Assembly (NCBI GenBank): GCA_017430455.1
Contig: JAFRMX010000016.1
Coordinates: 41,337 to 105,336, forward strand
DNA from: Oscillospiraceae bacterium
Lineage (GTDB): Bacteria; Bacillota; Clostridia; Oscillospirales; Oscillospiraceae
Length of the DNA stretch: 64,000 nt
Direction: 5' to 3'
The translations under genes were made by a program, and so were the position numbers. Each line of letters begins with the position of its first letter. The first letter of the stretch is position 1. The notes beneath the pieces were generated by a model that saw only the letters and a list, made by a program, of their open reading frames with translations, was not told where the DNA came from and did no database searches. Below, piece after piece: positions 50,099 to 58,924 of the stretch.

Positions 50099-51447
50099 TT
50101 GCGGTAGAGGTATTTTCCGTTAGAGTCCGTAAGGTTATAGGCACAGAAGGGGACCATTCCGAGATCCCTGTCCATTTCACAGATATAGCAGCGCTTGAGC
50201 CTCTGAAGATCCAGATTGTAAGCATCCTGAAAAATCATTCCGGAGACGGTAAAGGTGTTTTTGAGCGCGTATTCCAGAAAGGCATCGAGGGAAGAAGTCT
50301 CCGTAAGACCGTTATCGGCGGACCTGTATGTGTCCTGAGTCGCCGGAGCGGACAGGGAGCCCCACTGGGTCGCGACAAAATTTCTGGTGTCGTCCGAGGC
50401 GGTATTGCAGCAGCAACAGGAGGAATTTCCTCCGGCTCTCGGGAGCGACTTTAAAGAGCCGTCCTTTCTCCTCAGATAGCTTGCATGAAAACTGCAATAG
50501 GGATTTTCAGCTTCACCGCCCGCGAAATCCGCTTTTTTCATTATTCCGCCGGTCTGCTCTTCTATAAGCCTGAGCATGAGGGGAATGGTTATTCTCTTTA
50601 AGGATCTGTCGAGGGAATTCCTGCCGAAATAGCTCACAGGCTGGAAATGCACGCCCCTTACATAGGGAATGTTTGAAACTGCAAACTTCAGGATATCCCC
50701 GATCTCATTGTCGTTTACTCCCGGAGCAATGACCGGGACCAGTACGACACCGAGTCCCGCCTCTCTGCAGTTTTCTATGGCTTTCAGCTTCAGGTCCCTG
50801 AGCTTCCTGCCTCTGAGTACAAGATAAGCATCGTCGGACAGGGAATCGAACTGCAGAAAAGCGCAACTCAAGCCCGCATCTTTAAGCTCGAGCGCGTATC
50901 CGGGCTCCTCGGCAAGCCTTATTCCGTTTGTGTTGAGCTGGAAGAAGGAAAAGCCCTTTTTGAGGCCCATTGAGATGATCTCTGGCAGGTCGTCTCTCAT
51001 CGTGGGCTCTCCGCCCGAAAGCTGTATGTTGAAGGGCCCGCCGTGGGACATCAGATAATCATACTGTTTTTCGATCTCCTCAAGAGAAAGGTCATTGCTT
51101 TCCTTTTCTCCCGCGGAGGCGAAACAGACGGGACATCTCAGGTTGCAGCGCGTGGTGAGCTCCAGGAGCATACAGCAGCCCTTCCTCAGGTGCTCTTTGC
51201 AAAGCCCGCAGTCATAGGGACAACCTTTAGAGGGCTCCTTCCCGTCAACGGGCGCTTCGATGCTCCTGTTCTCGATCTGCCAGTTGAGATAGCTCCTGAC
51301 ATCGCCTTCCCAGATCAGAGTTTTGAAAGAACCGTGCTCGGGGCAGCTTTTCAGCATATATATATTCCCGTCCCTGTCGGCGTCTTTTTCGGCAGGGATC
51401 ACTTTGAGGCATACCGGGCATACGCTTTTTGTTTTTGCAAATACCAT
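50095..51447 (-). CDS. Radical SAM protein with tandem cysteines (TrsS-like)
   Basis: 450 residues. A Cys-rich N-terminal region (CPVCLKVIPAE, CPEHG, CPYDCGLCKEH) precedes the radical SAM motif CNLRCPVCFASAGE, LSGGEPTMRDD and a Twitch-like end (CYICEMDRDLGMVPFCAYN). Midway stands SSCCCCNTAS, four adjacent cysteines coded TGT TGC TGC TGC. Members known as TrsS are radical SAM (seleno)proteins, some with selenocysteine; here all are ordinary Cys codons. The N-terminal layout also resembles the tetraether lipid synthase-like radical SAM group. It is flanked, with overlaps of a few bases, by the ligase and methyltransferase genes. Confidence 0.82.
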   Translation of the reverse strand: MVFAKTKSVCPVCLKVIPAEKDADRDGNIYMLKSCPEHGSFKTLIWEGDVRSYLNWQIENRSIEAPVDGKEPSKGCPYDCGLCKEHLRKGCCMLLELTTRCNLRCPVCFASAGEKESNDLSLEEIEKQYDYLMSHGGPFNIQLSGGEPTMRDDLPEIISMGLKKGFSFFQLNTNGIRLAEEPGYALELKDAGLSCAFLQFDSLSDDAYLVLRGRKLRDLKLKAIENCREAGLGVVLVPVIAPGVNDNEIGDILKFAVSNIPYVRGVHFQPVSYFGRNSLDRSLKRITIPLMLRLIEEQTGGIMKKADFAGGEAENPYCSFHASYLRRKDGSLKSLPRAGGNSSCCCCNTASDDTRNFVATQWGSLSAPATQDTYRSADNGLTETSSLDAFLEYALKNTFTVSGMIFQDAYNLDLQRLKRCYICEMDRDLGMVPFCAYNLTDSNGKYLYRK

Positions 51448-51450
51448 TGT

Positions 51451-51966
51451 TCAGACCTTTTTGCAGATGACAGATTTATAGGAGGCTTTTCTGCCCGATT
51501 GAAAGAAGCAGCCAGGCACAGATCCTCTCCATACGGCTTCAAGATAATACTCGCGCCAAAGCGAAGTCATATCCTTAATTGACGAGACCTCAAAGCCGGA
51601 ACCCTCAAGGAGGGTTTTTGCGTCCTCGAAGAAAATGTCCGCGAGCATCAGAATGCCGCCTTTTTTCAGAAAACGGCAGGCTTGAGAGATCGCTTTTTCC
51701 TGATCCCCGCTGGCATAAAACGAGCATTGGGAGAGGACTCCGTCGAAAGTCCCGGGCTCAAATATGTCTTCGAGATAATTGCCCTTGAGGACTTCTTCGG
51801 AGAGAGGATCCCTGTCGACTGCCGTGATTTTAAAGCCGAAGCCTTCCGCGATCGGAATCGAAGCGCCGCTTCCGGCTCCCATATCGAGGACCGCGGATCC
51901 GGCTTTAAGACCTGAGAGGGCGAAAAGCTCTCTTGTCTGGTCATCTCCGCCGGGATGGGATCTCAT
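51451..51966 (-). CDS. Small SAM-dependent methyltransferase (DVU_1556-type)
   Basis: 171 residues, an abbreviated class I methyltransferase: SAM motif AVLDMGAGSGASIPIAEGFG, VDRDP acidic strand end, FDGVLSQCSFYASGDQEKAI and LMLADIFFED. The start ATG (51964-51966) overlaps the stop of the 73-residue protein (ATGA), so reading further upstream would enter that gene in another frame. The C-terminal RGSVPGCFFQSGRKASY is unusual. It lies 3 bp before the radical SAM gene, with which it probably acts on the same substrate. Confidence 0.85.
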   Translation of the reverse strand: MRSHPGGDDQTRELFALSGLKAGSAVLDMGAGSGASIPIAEGFGFKITAVDRDPLSEEVLKGNYLEDIFEPGTFDGVLSQCSFYASGDQEKAISQACRFLKKGGILMLADIFFEDAKTLLEGSGFEVSSIKDMTSLWREYYLEAVWRGSVPGCFFQSGRKASYKSVICKKV

Positions 51967-52184
51967 TTGTCCTCCAGGACCTTCTCTACCTGGAGCACCT
52001 TGCCGAGAGCGAGGTCCTCCGGAACATATACAAAGCCGCATTTCGGGCAGACAGGCATCTCTACGGGAAAGGCGTTGTTGAGATAGCCGAACACCGCGTC
52101 GGATTTGACGAGAGGGATGCCGCATTTGTGGCAGATGAACTGCCCCTTCGGGTCAACTTCATAGAAACTTTTTACTTCGCTCAT
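51963..52184 (-). CDS. 73-residue double-CxxC redox or zinc protein (DVU_1557-type)
   Basis: Small protein with CHKCGIPL and CPKCGFVYV, a zinc-ribbon or rubredoxin-like knuckle pair, in a stretch of conserved composition (VEMPVCPKCG). Such proteins occur in the same operon position in Desulfovibrio (DVU_1557 family redox protein). It could carry electrons or sulfur, or bind zinc. It begins 5 bp after the large oxidoreductase stop and its own stop overlaps the methyltransferase start. Confidence 0.82.
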   Translation of the reverse strand: MSEVKSFYEVDPKGQFICHKCGIPLVKSDAVFGYLNNAFPVEMPVCPKCGFVYVPEDLALGKVLQVEKVLEDK

Positions 52185-52188
52185 GTAT

Positions 52189-54477
52189 TTACCTCGTCTC
52201 TATAGTCATGCGGTGGCTGTAGCAGGTGGTCACGGTATACTCGTTTTCTCCGCTTTCGGTAAACCATGCCCAGAAGGTAACATTGCCGATACGTACGCAG
52301 GAATTGATCTTTCCGGTCGCCGATTCGATCATACCGGAGCCGGTGTTTCTGAAATTGTCTATGAGCGCGTAGATGTCGGTGTCAAGGATCATGCGGTCTT
52401 CCATCTGCTTTTTCGCTTCATCCGTGAAATCGATCTTAAAATCGTAAGTCATCTCGATAACATCCTCGTTCCAGATTTCTTTAAGCAGCCTGTTCTTGAG
52501 CTCCAGGCGGTTTTTCCGCTTTTCGGAGATCCCCGGGCAGTCATGGGCAGGGGAGTCGTAGACTAGCTCCAGAATGTGCATGCTCTCCCTTCCGATCTTC
52601 GCGAAATTGTCCCTGCAGGCCATGCAGTAAGTGAGATAGGGCAGTGAAGTGTCGGAAGCAGTGTTTTCCGCCATCTTCCGGGCGAGATCCTTATTGACAT
52701 TGGATACCAGCCCGCCGTAGCCGCAGCAGGAGGTCATGTCACGCGAGAGCTCCGTCTCGACCAGGTCACAGCCCAGAGACTCTGCCAGAGCCCTTACCTC
52801 GTCCTGCATCGGCACGTCTCCTCTGGCGGAGCAGGAATCGTGAAGGATGATCTTGCGGCCGAGTTTAGCCGATCCTTCCGGAAGGCCTGTCTCGTTCAGG
52901 ACCTCCCAAATTCCTTTTATCTCTCCTCCGATATCCTCGGAAAGCATTTTCATACATGTGGGACAGCCCGCGATAATGACAGGATCCCCGAGACTTTCAA
53001 GCGCTTTCTTAAGCTGGGCTGTTGCCTCATCGTGAAGCGCGGTGCGGCCGGCCCATTTGGCTATCGCCGCGCAGCATCCGAGAACGAGCCCGACTCCTCC
53101 GGGAAGTCTTGAGCAGAGATCTTTGTATGCCTTTTCCACGGACTCGGGAGCTATGGCTCCGGCCTGGCAGCCCGGGAAGAACACATATCTGCACCTTTCG
53201 AAACCGGGCTGTGGCTTTGCCAGAAAGGCCTCGCCGTTTGAAAAGAGCATGTCGAGAAGGGCAAATTCATGGTAGGCTAAGGACATCTTGTCCACAGATA
53301 CCATGTTCTCTCTCGCCTTGAGGCAGATCTCCGCCACATCGTATCCGTTGGGGCAGACGATCTTGCACTGGCCGCAGAGCGAGCATGTGTTAATGGCTTT
53401 GTTCATCATATGGTCGCCCATGATGATATCGACGTTGTTGTAGATCTCGCGCGTCAGGATCTTCGGGTATTTCTTGTGGTATTGCAGGTAGACGCAGCTG
53501 TCTATGCACTCCTCACATTTGCACTGTATACATCTTGAAGCTTCCTCGACCGCTTTTTCGGCTGTATAGCCTTCATCCTCCGGAACACGCGATGAAGGAA
53601 GCACATTTTTCAAATTTGTATAAAGCCTTGAGACGATAGGCCCCTCTTCTCCGCGCATGTTTGAGGGGTCCAGGCCCTGGGCAAGCCTGTCTGCCGAAAC
53701 GGCAGCCCGTCTCGCGTCAAAGCAGGCCCCGAGGACATCGCGGCAGGAGTCCGAAGAAGAGATCAGACTTGTTCCGGCACAGACCAAAGTAATATCATCC
53801 GGTGAACCGAAACCCAGAGCATCGCGGAACTTTGCGGACGCGCATATGACATCAAAGTTCCCTTTTGTTTCATCAAAAAACTCTTTGGAGAGGGCGGAGT
53901 CAAAATATATCTTAATATCGGAAGAGGTGAGTCTTTTAAGCTCGGTGTTCAAGTCATCGCCCTCGAGGAACGGGGCGTATTTTTCAAAGATCTCTTCCGG
54001 GGAACTTTCGGATACATAAAATGAAGTGGGGTAGCTTTTGCGGTCCAGCTCGGCCGCGAGAATAAGGGAGAAGAGATCCGCTCCGAAAACGGCACAGCTC
54101 TTTTTCTTTTTTATTTTGAACAGCCCCTTGCCGGCTTTAGGGGCTCCTAAGCGCAGAGCGGCTCTTTCAAGAGCAGGCATATCCACAGAATCTCCGATCT
54201 CGGCCAGACGGCATTTTTCGCCGCAAGGGCCACTGCAGCCGGAGGCAAGTATGAGCGGGAAAGGAGTAACGCGCTCGAGCATTGCCCGTGCCGAGGTAAA
54301 ATCTCCCTTTTGGATGTGAGCGCAGAAGGCCCTCCCGTCGAGCTTCATCGGGCAGGCCGCATAGCAGAAGGCAGGCTCCTCGTGCACGCACTTAAACTCC
54401 CTTTCGGCGAGCTCTTCCTTGGTGAATAGTGGAGTCTGACGGTAATATCTGGTCGAACGTTCTTTAAAATGATCCAT
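52189..54477 (-). CDS. Fe-S/flavin oxidoreductase with CCG domains, dicluster-binding
   Basis: 762 residues. N-terminal cysteines (FCYAACPMKLDGRAFCAH, CSGPCGEKCRLAE) match GltD-type cluster sites. A Rossmann-like segment (SCAVFGADLFSLILAAELDR) follows, lacking the GxGxxG needed for firm FAD binding. Then come CIQCKCEECIDSC and CSLCGQCKIVCPNGYD clusters and two HdrD-type CCG domains (PGCQAGAIAPES, LGCCAAIAKWAG; later SCSARGDV, SCCGYGGLVSN). Related proteins are called pyridine nucleotide-disulfide oxidoreductase/dicluster-binding proteins. It is the probable electron partner of the oxidoreductase 107 bp upstream. The start ATG at 54477 lacks a clear ribosome site; a TTG three codons earlier is possible. 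Confidence 0.85.
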   Translation of the reverse strand: MDHFKERSTRYYRQTPLFTKEELAEREFKCVHEEPAFCYAACPMKLDGRAFCAHIQKGDFTSARAMLERVTPFPLILASGCSGPCGEKCRLAEIGDSVDMPALERAALRLGAPKAGKGLFKIKKKKSCAVFGADLFSLILAAELDRKSYPTSFYVSESSPEEIFEKYAPFLEGDDLNTELKRLTSSDIKIYFDSALSKEFFDETKGNFDVICASAKFRDALGFGSPDDITLVCAGTSLISSSDSCRDVLGACFDARRAAVSADRLAQGLDPSNMRGEEGPIVSRLYTNLKNVLPSSRVPEDEGYTAEKAVEEASRCIQCKCEECIDSCVYLQYHKKYPKILTREIYNNVDIIMGDHMMNKAINTCSLCGQCKIVCPNGYDVAEICLKARENMVSVDKMSLAYHEFALLDMLFSNGEAFLAKPQPGFERCRYVFFPGCQAGAIAPESVEKAYKDLCSRLPGGVGLVLGCCAAIAKWAGRTALHDEATAQLKKALESLGDPVIIAGCPTCMKMLSEDIGGEIKGIWEVLNETGLPEGSAKLGRKIILHDSCSARGDVPMQDEVRALAESLGCDLVETELSRDMTSCCGYGGLVSNVNKDLARKMAENTASDTSLPYLTYCMACRDNFAKIGRESMHILELVYDSPAHDCPGISEKRKNRLELKNRLLKEIWNEDVIEMTYDFKIDFTDEAKKQMEDRMILDTDIYALIDNFRNTGSGMIESATGKINSCVRIGNVTFWAWFTESGENEYTVTTCYSHRMTIETR

Positions 54478-54527
54478 AATAATCAATAAGCAGACACATG
54501 TTTGTTGATACGGTATTAATTGCAGAT

Positions 54528-54553
54528 TGGAGAGGCGGTTTCCCGCCTCTCCA
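54528..54553 (-). terminator. Intercistronic hairpin after the aldehyde oxidoreductase gene
   Basis: TGGAGAGGCGG (54528-54538) pairs exactly with 54543-54553 over a 4-nt loop. No T-tract follows on the minus strand, so it probably stabilises the upstream mRNA or causes partial termination. Confidence 0.6.
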
Positions 54554-54584
54554 TAGTATCACATTTTTTCAGTTGGTTAAAGCC

Positions 54585-57359
54585 TTACTGAACTTTTTTC
54601 AGAGCTTCGAGAACGACCTCAGGACGTGCGGGAACGCGAGTTACACGCGCGCCGGTAGCGTTGAAGATGGCGTTCAGGATAGCCGGGTGAGGTGCATCCA
54701 GAGGAGCCTCGCCGCAGCCGGCAGCACCGTAAGGTCCGTTGGGACGCGGGTGGTTCTCCTGGTATACGAGCTCGATGTCATCGGGAACATCGCAGGGATA
54801 AGGAATGCCGCACTTGAGAAGACTGGTGTGTACCTTGAGGTCTTCGAAGTCTTCCGTAAGCGCGAGGCCGATGCCCTGTGCAAGACCGCCGTAGAAGTTG
54901 CCGTCAACAGCGAGCTTGTTGAGGATCGTTCCGACGTCAGTAACGGCAGTGAATTTCTCTACCTTTACCTTGCCCGTCGCCGTATCGACAGCGACCTCGG
55001 GGAGGAATATGGTGTACATGTACGCCGGGAACGGATCGCCCTGGCCTGTCGCCTGATCGAGGGCAACGGAGGCGGCAAAGGAGAAGGTTCCTGTTACGTG
55101 TACGTTCTCGCCCTGCTTCACTATACCGTCTGCTACGCACTCATCATAGGTTCTGTAGGTTCCGTCAGCCTTCTCGAGAACTTTCAGCATGTTCTCGGCT
55201 GCGACTTCGGTCGCGTGGCCGGTCATGACGGTGGAACGTGAGCCGCCGGCAGGTCCGGAGTTCGGGCAGTACTTGGAGTCGCAAAGATACAGTCTGATGT
55301 CTTCGGGCTTGAAGCCTGCCTTGCGCAGAGTCTCGTGAGCCGCGGTAAGAGTGGCTATATCAGCGCCCTGGCCGTGGTCTTCCCAGGAGTTCCTGACGAG
55401 GAGCTTTCCGTCCGGACAGAGGTCAATGTAGCACTCGGAAGCGTCAGCGTTGTCGAGGCCGCAGCCGTATACACCGAGAGATACGCCGACACCATATTTG
55501 ATCTTGCCATCAGAGGCGGCGTTCTTTTCAGCGACTCTGGCTTTTGCAGCCAGGTAGTAAGGCCTTGCCTTGTCGAAGAGGTCTTCCTCACAATAGACGT
55601 CGGGCCTGCATCCGTTCGGAGTACGGGAATCGTCCTTCTCCTTGTAGCAGTTCATCGCACGCATCTCGAACGGGTCGATGCCCATCTTCGCAGCGAGACA
55701 GTCAATTGCTATATCGGAGCCCATGAAGGACTGAGGTGAGCCGTAGGCGCGGAACGCGGAGCCCCATGCGTGGTTCGTGAAGACAGTGGTGCTCTTGTTG
55801 CGGATAGAAGGAATATCGAAGCCGGCGCCGACGAACTGGGTGAGACGGTGGGTAAGAAGATCGCCGAACTCGGAGTACGGGCCGTGGTCAATGTAGTTGC
55901 GGCCCCAGAGAGCGAGCAGCTTGCCGTCTTTGTCGGCTGCAAGTTTGATGTGCATGAATCCCGGGGATCTCTTGCCGGTGTAGGTGATGTTCTGGTACAT
56001 GTTGAAGTTCAGGGAGACCGGGTGCGGTTTGCAGAGCTTCGCCGCAACGCCGAGGAGACCTTCGTTTGTCGGAGAGAACTTGTAGCCGAAGGTACCGCCG
56101 GTGTGGTTCTGAACCATTCTCAGCTTATCCATGGAAACACCGATGCCGTCAGCGATCATGGGCATGTGGAGATGGATACCGATGGATTTGGAGTGGATGG
56201 TCAGCATGTCATCTTCATCATAGTAGGCATAGCCGTTGTCCGGCTCGATGTGAAGGTGAGGCTGTCTGGAGCAGTAGGACTCTATCTCGACCTGCTGGCT
56301 TTCGGGAACGCTGTCCCAATCGAAGTCGGGTCCCTTGATGGCGTTGGTCTCGTAGTACTCGTTGGGAACGCCCGGATGGATCTCTATCGCGTCCGGAGCG
56401 AGAGCTTCGGGAACGGACATGTACGCGGGCAGGACCTCAAGGTCAACCTTGACGGCCTTTGCAGCCGCTCTTGCATGCTCTTCGGTGTCGGCGGCCACTA
56501 TCGCGATGGCGTCGCCGTACTGGAAGACCTTCTCATCCGCGAGGATAGGACGATCCCAGCCGTCGCACTTGTTGTTGAGAGGAAGCATTACAAGTCCGTT
56601 GATCCTGTTCTTGCCTCCGGCAGCGACGACGTCTTTTCCTGTTATGATCTTGTATACGCCGGGCATCTTTTCGGCCTCAGAGGTGTCGATGCCTTTGATG
56701 TTGGCGTGGGAAACTTCTGCCTGTACGAGAGCGAGTCTCAGAGTGTCGGCAGGCATTTTCAGGGCTTCGTCAGCACCGAAGTCCCAAGTACCGGTGACCT
56801 TCTGAGCAGCGGAAGGTCTGACATAGGTGGTGCCTCTGATGGAGTCGGAATTCTGCTTGAAGCAGAGCTCTTCGACCTTCTTCTCTCCGCGCATAACGGC
56901 GGCCGCGTCCATGACAGCGTCGATTATGGGAACATAGCCCGTGCAGCGGCAGAGGTTTCTGGTCTTGTTAAACCAGTCTCTCACTTCGGCTCTTGTCGGG
57001 TTCGGATTCTGGTCAAGCAGCACCTTTGCGCTTACTATGAAGCCCGGAGTGCAGAAGCCGCACTGGGCTGCGCCGTAAGCCATCCATGCCACCTGCAGAG
57101 GATGCATATCCTCAACAGTTCCGATGCCTTCGATCGTCGTGACTTTTGCATTGTCGGCCAGCTTCGAGATCTTCGTCACGCAGGCCTTGGTGACTTTTCC
57201 GTCAACGATGACGTTACAGGCACCGCAATGTCCCTGTCCGCAGCCAATCTTGCAGCCGGTGAGGAGGAGATTTTCTCTCAGAACTTTCGCGAGAGTCTCG
57301 TCCCCGTTCAGGACCAGGTTCTGGGTTACGCCATTGATTACCAGTGGTTTTCTAATCAT
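54585..57359 (-). CDS. Molybdenum aldehyde oxidoreductase (MOP/xanthine oxidase family)
   Basis: 924 residues, one chain with N-terminal 2Fe-2S domain (C40, C45, C48, C60), helical 2Fe-2S domain (C100, C103, C137, C139 in QCGFCTPGF and NLCRCTGY) and the two molybdenum-binding domains. These eight positions equal those of Desulfovibrio gigas aldehyde oxidoreductase (907 residues). The catalytic glutamate lies in YGAAGCGEAPLD. No FAD domain is present, so electrons must leave through a separate protein, probably the dicluster oxidoreductase downstream. It hydroxylates aldehydes or N-heterocycles. GGAGGG precedes the start. The gene is the core of the operon and followed by a stabilising hairpin. 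Confidence 0.93.
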   Translation of the reverse strand: MIRKPLVINGVTQNLVLNGDETLAKVLRENLLLTGCKIGCGQGHCGACNVIVDGKVTKACVTKISKLADNAKVTTIEGIGTVEDMHPLQVAWMAYGAAQCGFCTPGFIVSAKVLLDQNPNPTRAEVRDWFNKTRNLCRCTGYVPIIDAVMDAAAVMRGEKKVEELCFKQNSDSIRGTTYVRPSAAQKVTGTWDFGADEALKMPADTLRLALVQAEVSHANIKGIDTSEAEKMPGVYKIITGKDVVAAGGKNRINGLVMLPLNNKCDGWDRPILADEKVFQYGDAIAIVAADTEEHARAAAKAVKVDLEVLPAYMSVPEALAPDAIEIHPGVPNEYYETNAIKGPDFDWDSVPESQQVEIESYCSRQPHLHIEPDNGYAYYDEDDMLTIHSKSIGIHLHMPMIADGIGVSMDKLRMVQNHTGGTFGYKFSPTNEGLLGVAAKLCKPHPVSLNFNMYQNITYTGKRSPGFMHIKLAADKDGKLLALWGRNYIDHGPYSEFGDLLTHRLTQFVGAGFDIPSIRNKSTTVFTNHAWGSAFRAYGSPQSFMGSDIAIDCLAAKMGIDPFEMRAMNCYKEKDDSRTPNGCRPDVYCEEDLFDKARPYYLAAKARVAEKNAASDGKIKYGVGVSLGVYGCGLDNADASECYIDLCPDGKLLVRNSWEDHGQGADIATLTAAHETLRKAGFKPEDIRLYLCDSKYCPNSGPAGGSRSTVMTGHATEVAAENMLKVLEKADGTYRTYDECVADGIVKQGENVHVTGTFSFAASVALDQATGQGDPFPAYMYTIFLPEVAVDTATGKVKVEKFTAVTDVGTILNKLAVDGNFYGGLAQGIGLALTEDFEDLKVHTSLLKCGIPYPCDVPDDIELVYQENHPRPNGPYGAAGCGEAPLDAPHPAILNAIFNATGARVTRVPARPEVVLEALKKVQ

Positions 57360-57454
57360 ACATTACCCTCCATAATATAAAATGATTTTTTAACTTTGAG
57401 TTATGAGTGGGAAGAGAGCGCACAAAGCCCTGTCTTCCCATTCCTAATTCCGGA

Positions 57455-57733
57455 TCAGTGATGATGGCCTTTAAGGTCATGGTCGGCGCCGGCGCCCGTT
57501 ATATCCTTGAGCCTCTGGACCCCGCGCTCCGAGTAGAACACCATCTCCGAGAGAGACCCGTCCTGGTTCTCTCCGAGAAGGCGCAGGACATTGGCGTTTT
57601 CGTAGAAATCGATGGGAAGCTCCCTGCGATAGATCTTGCCTGTGGTCTTGTCTTTGACCTCGACAATGACGCTGTCTCCCATTATCTCAAACACTTCGTC
57701 TTCTTTCTCTTCGCTTTTGAGCTTCTCGTCCAT
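57455..57733 (-). CDS. 92-residue protein with histidine tail, unknown
   Basis: The product is acidic at the N-terminus (MDEKLKSEEKEDEVFE), has a short beta-rich core (DSVIVEVKDKTTGKIYRREL) and ends in DHDLKGHHH, a possible metal-binding tail. The core is reminiscent of small proteins of unknown function next to molybdenum hydroxylases. AAGGAG stands about 12 nt ahead of ATG 57733; a start 33 bases upstream is possible. It lies 95 bp ahead of the oxidoreductase gene. No function can be given; a metal or cofactor delivery role is a guess. Confidence 0.6.
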   Translation of the reverse strand: MDEKLKSEEKEDEVFEIMGDSVIVEVKDKTTGKIYRRELPIDFYENANVLRLLGENQDGSLSEMVFYSERGVQRLKDITGAGADHDLKGHHH

Positions 57734-57845
57734 AAAAACGGCATTCTCCTTCAACTTATATTTCAATAATATTTTAACTTTTTAATAATGCGATATCAAA
57801 TTACACTAAATTGCAATTCGCAGAAAATCACCCGGAAAAATTGTG

Positions 57846-57855
57846 CAACTTGCAT
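57846..57855. promoter_or_regulatory. CAACTTGCAT motif shared with the modA promoter
   Basis: The same 10-mer as 46018-46027 lies in the 126-bp gap upstream of the oxidoreductase genes, accompanied by AAATTGCAATT and AAAATCACC repeats (at 57829 and 57857). It may be a shared regulator site. Confidence 0.35.
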
Positions 57856-57859
57856 AAAA

Positions 57860-58879
57860 TCACCTGTCGCCTGCCATTTTTCCGGCTCTGACTTCTATCA
57901 TCTGCGCCGCGACGGATATCGCTATCTCTGCAGGGGTCTCCGCCCTGATCGGCAGACCGATGGGAGCGGTAATACGCTTGAAATCCTCATCCGTAAAGCC
58001 CTGCTCAGAAAGGACCTTCCTGACGCCCGCTATCTTGTTTCTGGATCCTATTACGCCGATATAGCAGGCCGGAGTTCTGAGCATCTGCGCCTGTACCTCG
58101 GTATCGAAGGCGTGGCCTCTCGTCATGATGCAGACATAGTCCTCTTCCGTAACCTTTATATAGTCGCTCAGGCGCGTGAAATCGCAGAGGATGACCTCCT
58201 CGGCGGAGGGGAAGAGCGCTTTGGTCGCAAATTCCGGTCTGTCGTCGAGGGCGACGCACTTAAAGCCCACATGGCTGAGTACCGGAACGAGCTCCTGGGC
58301 CACATGGCCGCAGCCGAAGACATAGACCTTGCCGGAGGAGCCTATCTGCTCTATATAGAAATCATCCTCTCCAAGGACCTTGCGCTGGGGATGCCGCGTG
58401 AGATATGAGCTGACCCAATCGGGGGGATCGAGAAGGAAATAACCGCAGCTCTTCGCATAGAGCCCGAGCTTTCCTCCGGCGGATATCTCCGAAATAAGCC
58501 AGATGTCCTCTCCTGCAGCAAAGAGTTCCTCCGCTTTGTCGCAAAGAGCGAGCATATCTTTATCAAAAGAGGGGATATATTGGAAGAAGACCTTTACGGC
58601 TCCTCCGCAGATCATTCCGAGGTTCTGCACGTCCTCGCGGGTCAGACTGAAGTCGTGTTCTCCGGAATTCTTCTCCTTCAGGACATCGGCGGCTATGTGC
58701 TCGCTTCTGTACTCGACGGCGCCGCCACCGATGGTTCCGGTTATGCGCCCTTCTTTTCCGATCAGCATTCTGGCGCCCGAACCGCGCGGAGTGGAGCCCG
58801 AGTGGGCTATGACAGTGACCATGCACAGATCCTCTCCGTTTCTCAGGCGTCGCGCAGTCTCCTTAAGCATCGCTCTCAT
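57860..58879 (-). CDS. xdhC: XdhC/CoxI-family molybdenum cofactor chaperone
   Basis: 339 residues. The N-terminal XdhC domain (HSGSTPRGSGARMLIGKEG then GTIGGGAVEY) and C-terminal NAD-binding-like domain (VYVFGCGHVAQELVPVLSHV, IMTRGHAFD, GVIGSRNK) are complete. XdhC binds the finished molybdenum cofactor, promotes sulfuration and inserts it into the apoenzyme. Its place just upstream of the oxidoreductase and in one operon with a NifS-like protein fits that role. Length is typical of the long two-domain form. Confidence 0.93.
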   Translation of the reverse strand: MRAMLKETARRLRNGEDLCMVTVIAHSGSTPRGSGARMLIGKEGRITGTIGGGAVEYRSEHIAADVLKEKNSGEHDFSLTREDVQNLGMICGGAVKVFFQYIPSFDKDMLALCDKAEELFAAGEDIWLISEISAGGKLGLYAKSCGYFLLDPPDWVSSYLTRHPQRKVLGEDDFYIEQIGSSGKVYVFGCGHVAQELVPVLSHVGFKCVALDDRPEFATKALFPSAEEVILCDFTRLSDYIKVTEEDYVCIMTRGHAFDTEVQAQMLRTPACYIGVIGSRNKIAGVRKVLSEQGFTDEDFKRITAPIGLPIRAETPAEIAISVAAQMIEVRAGKMAGDR

Positions 58880-58924
58880 CTGTATTACCTCTTTTCTTTG
58901 ACGTATAAGCTGTTTTCATGTTTT

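Noticed and set aside
50395..50425. Selenocysteine codon in the radical SAM gene
   Set aside because: The cysteine run is coded by TGT/TGC only; no in-frame TGA is present in the gene.
55770..57380. 536-codon plus-strand open frame
   Set aside because: Antisense to the oxidoreductase gene; no recognisable domain and no ribosome site.
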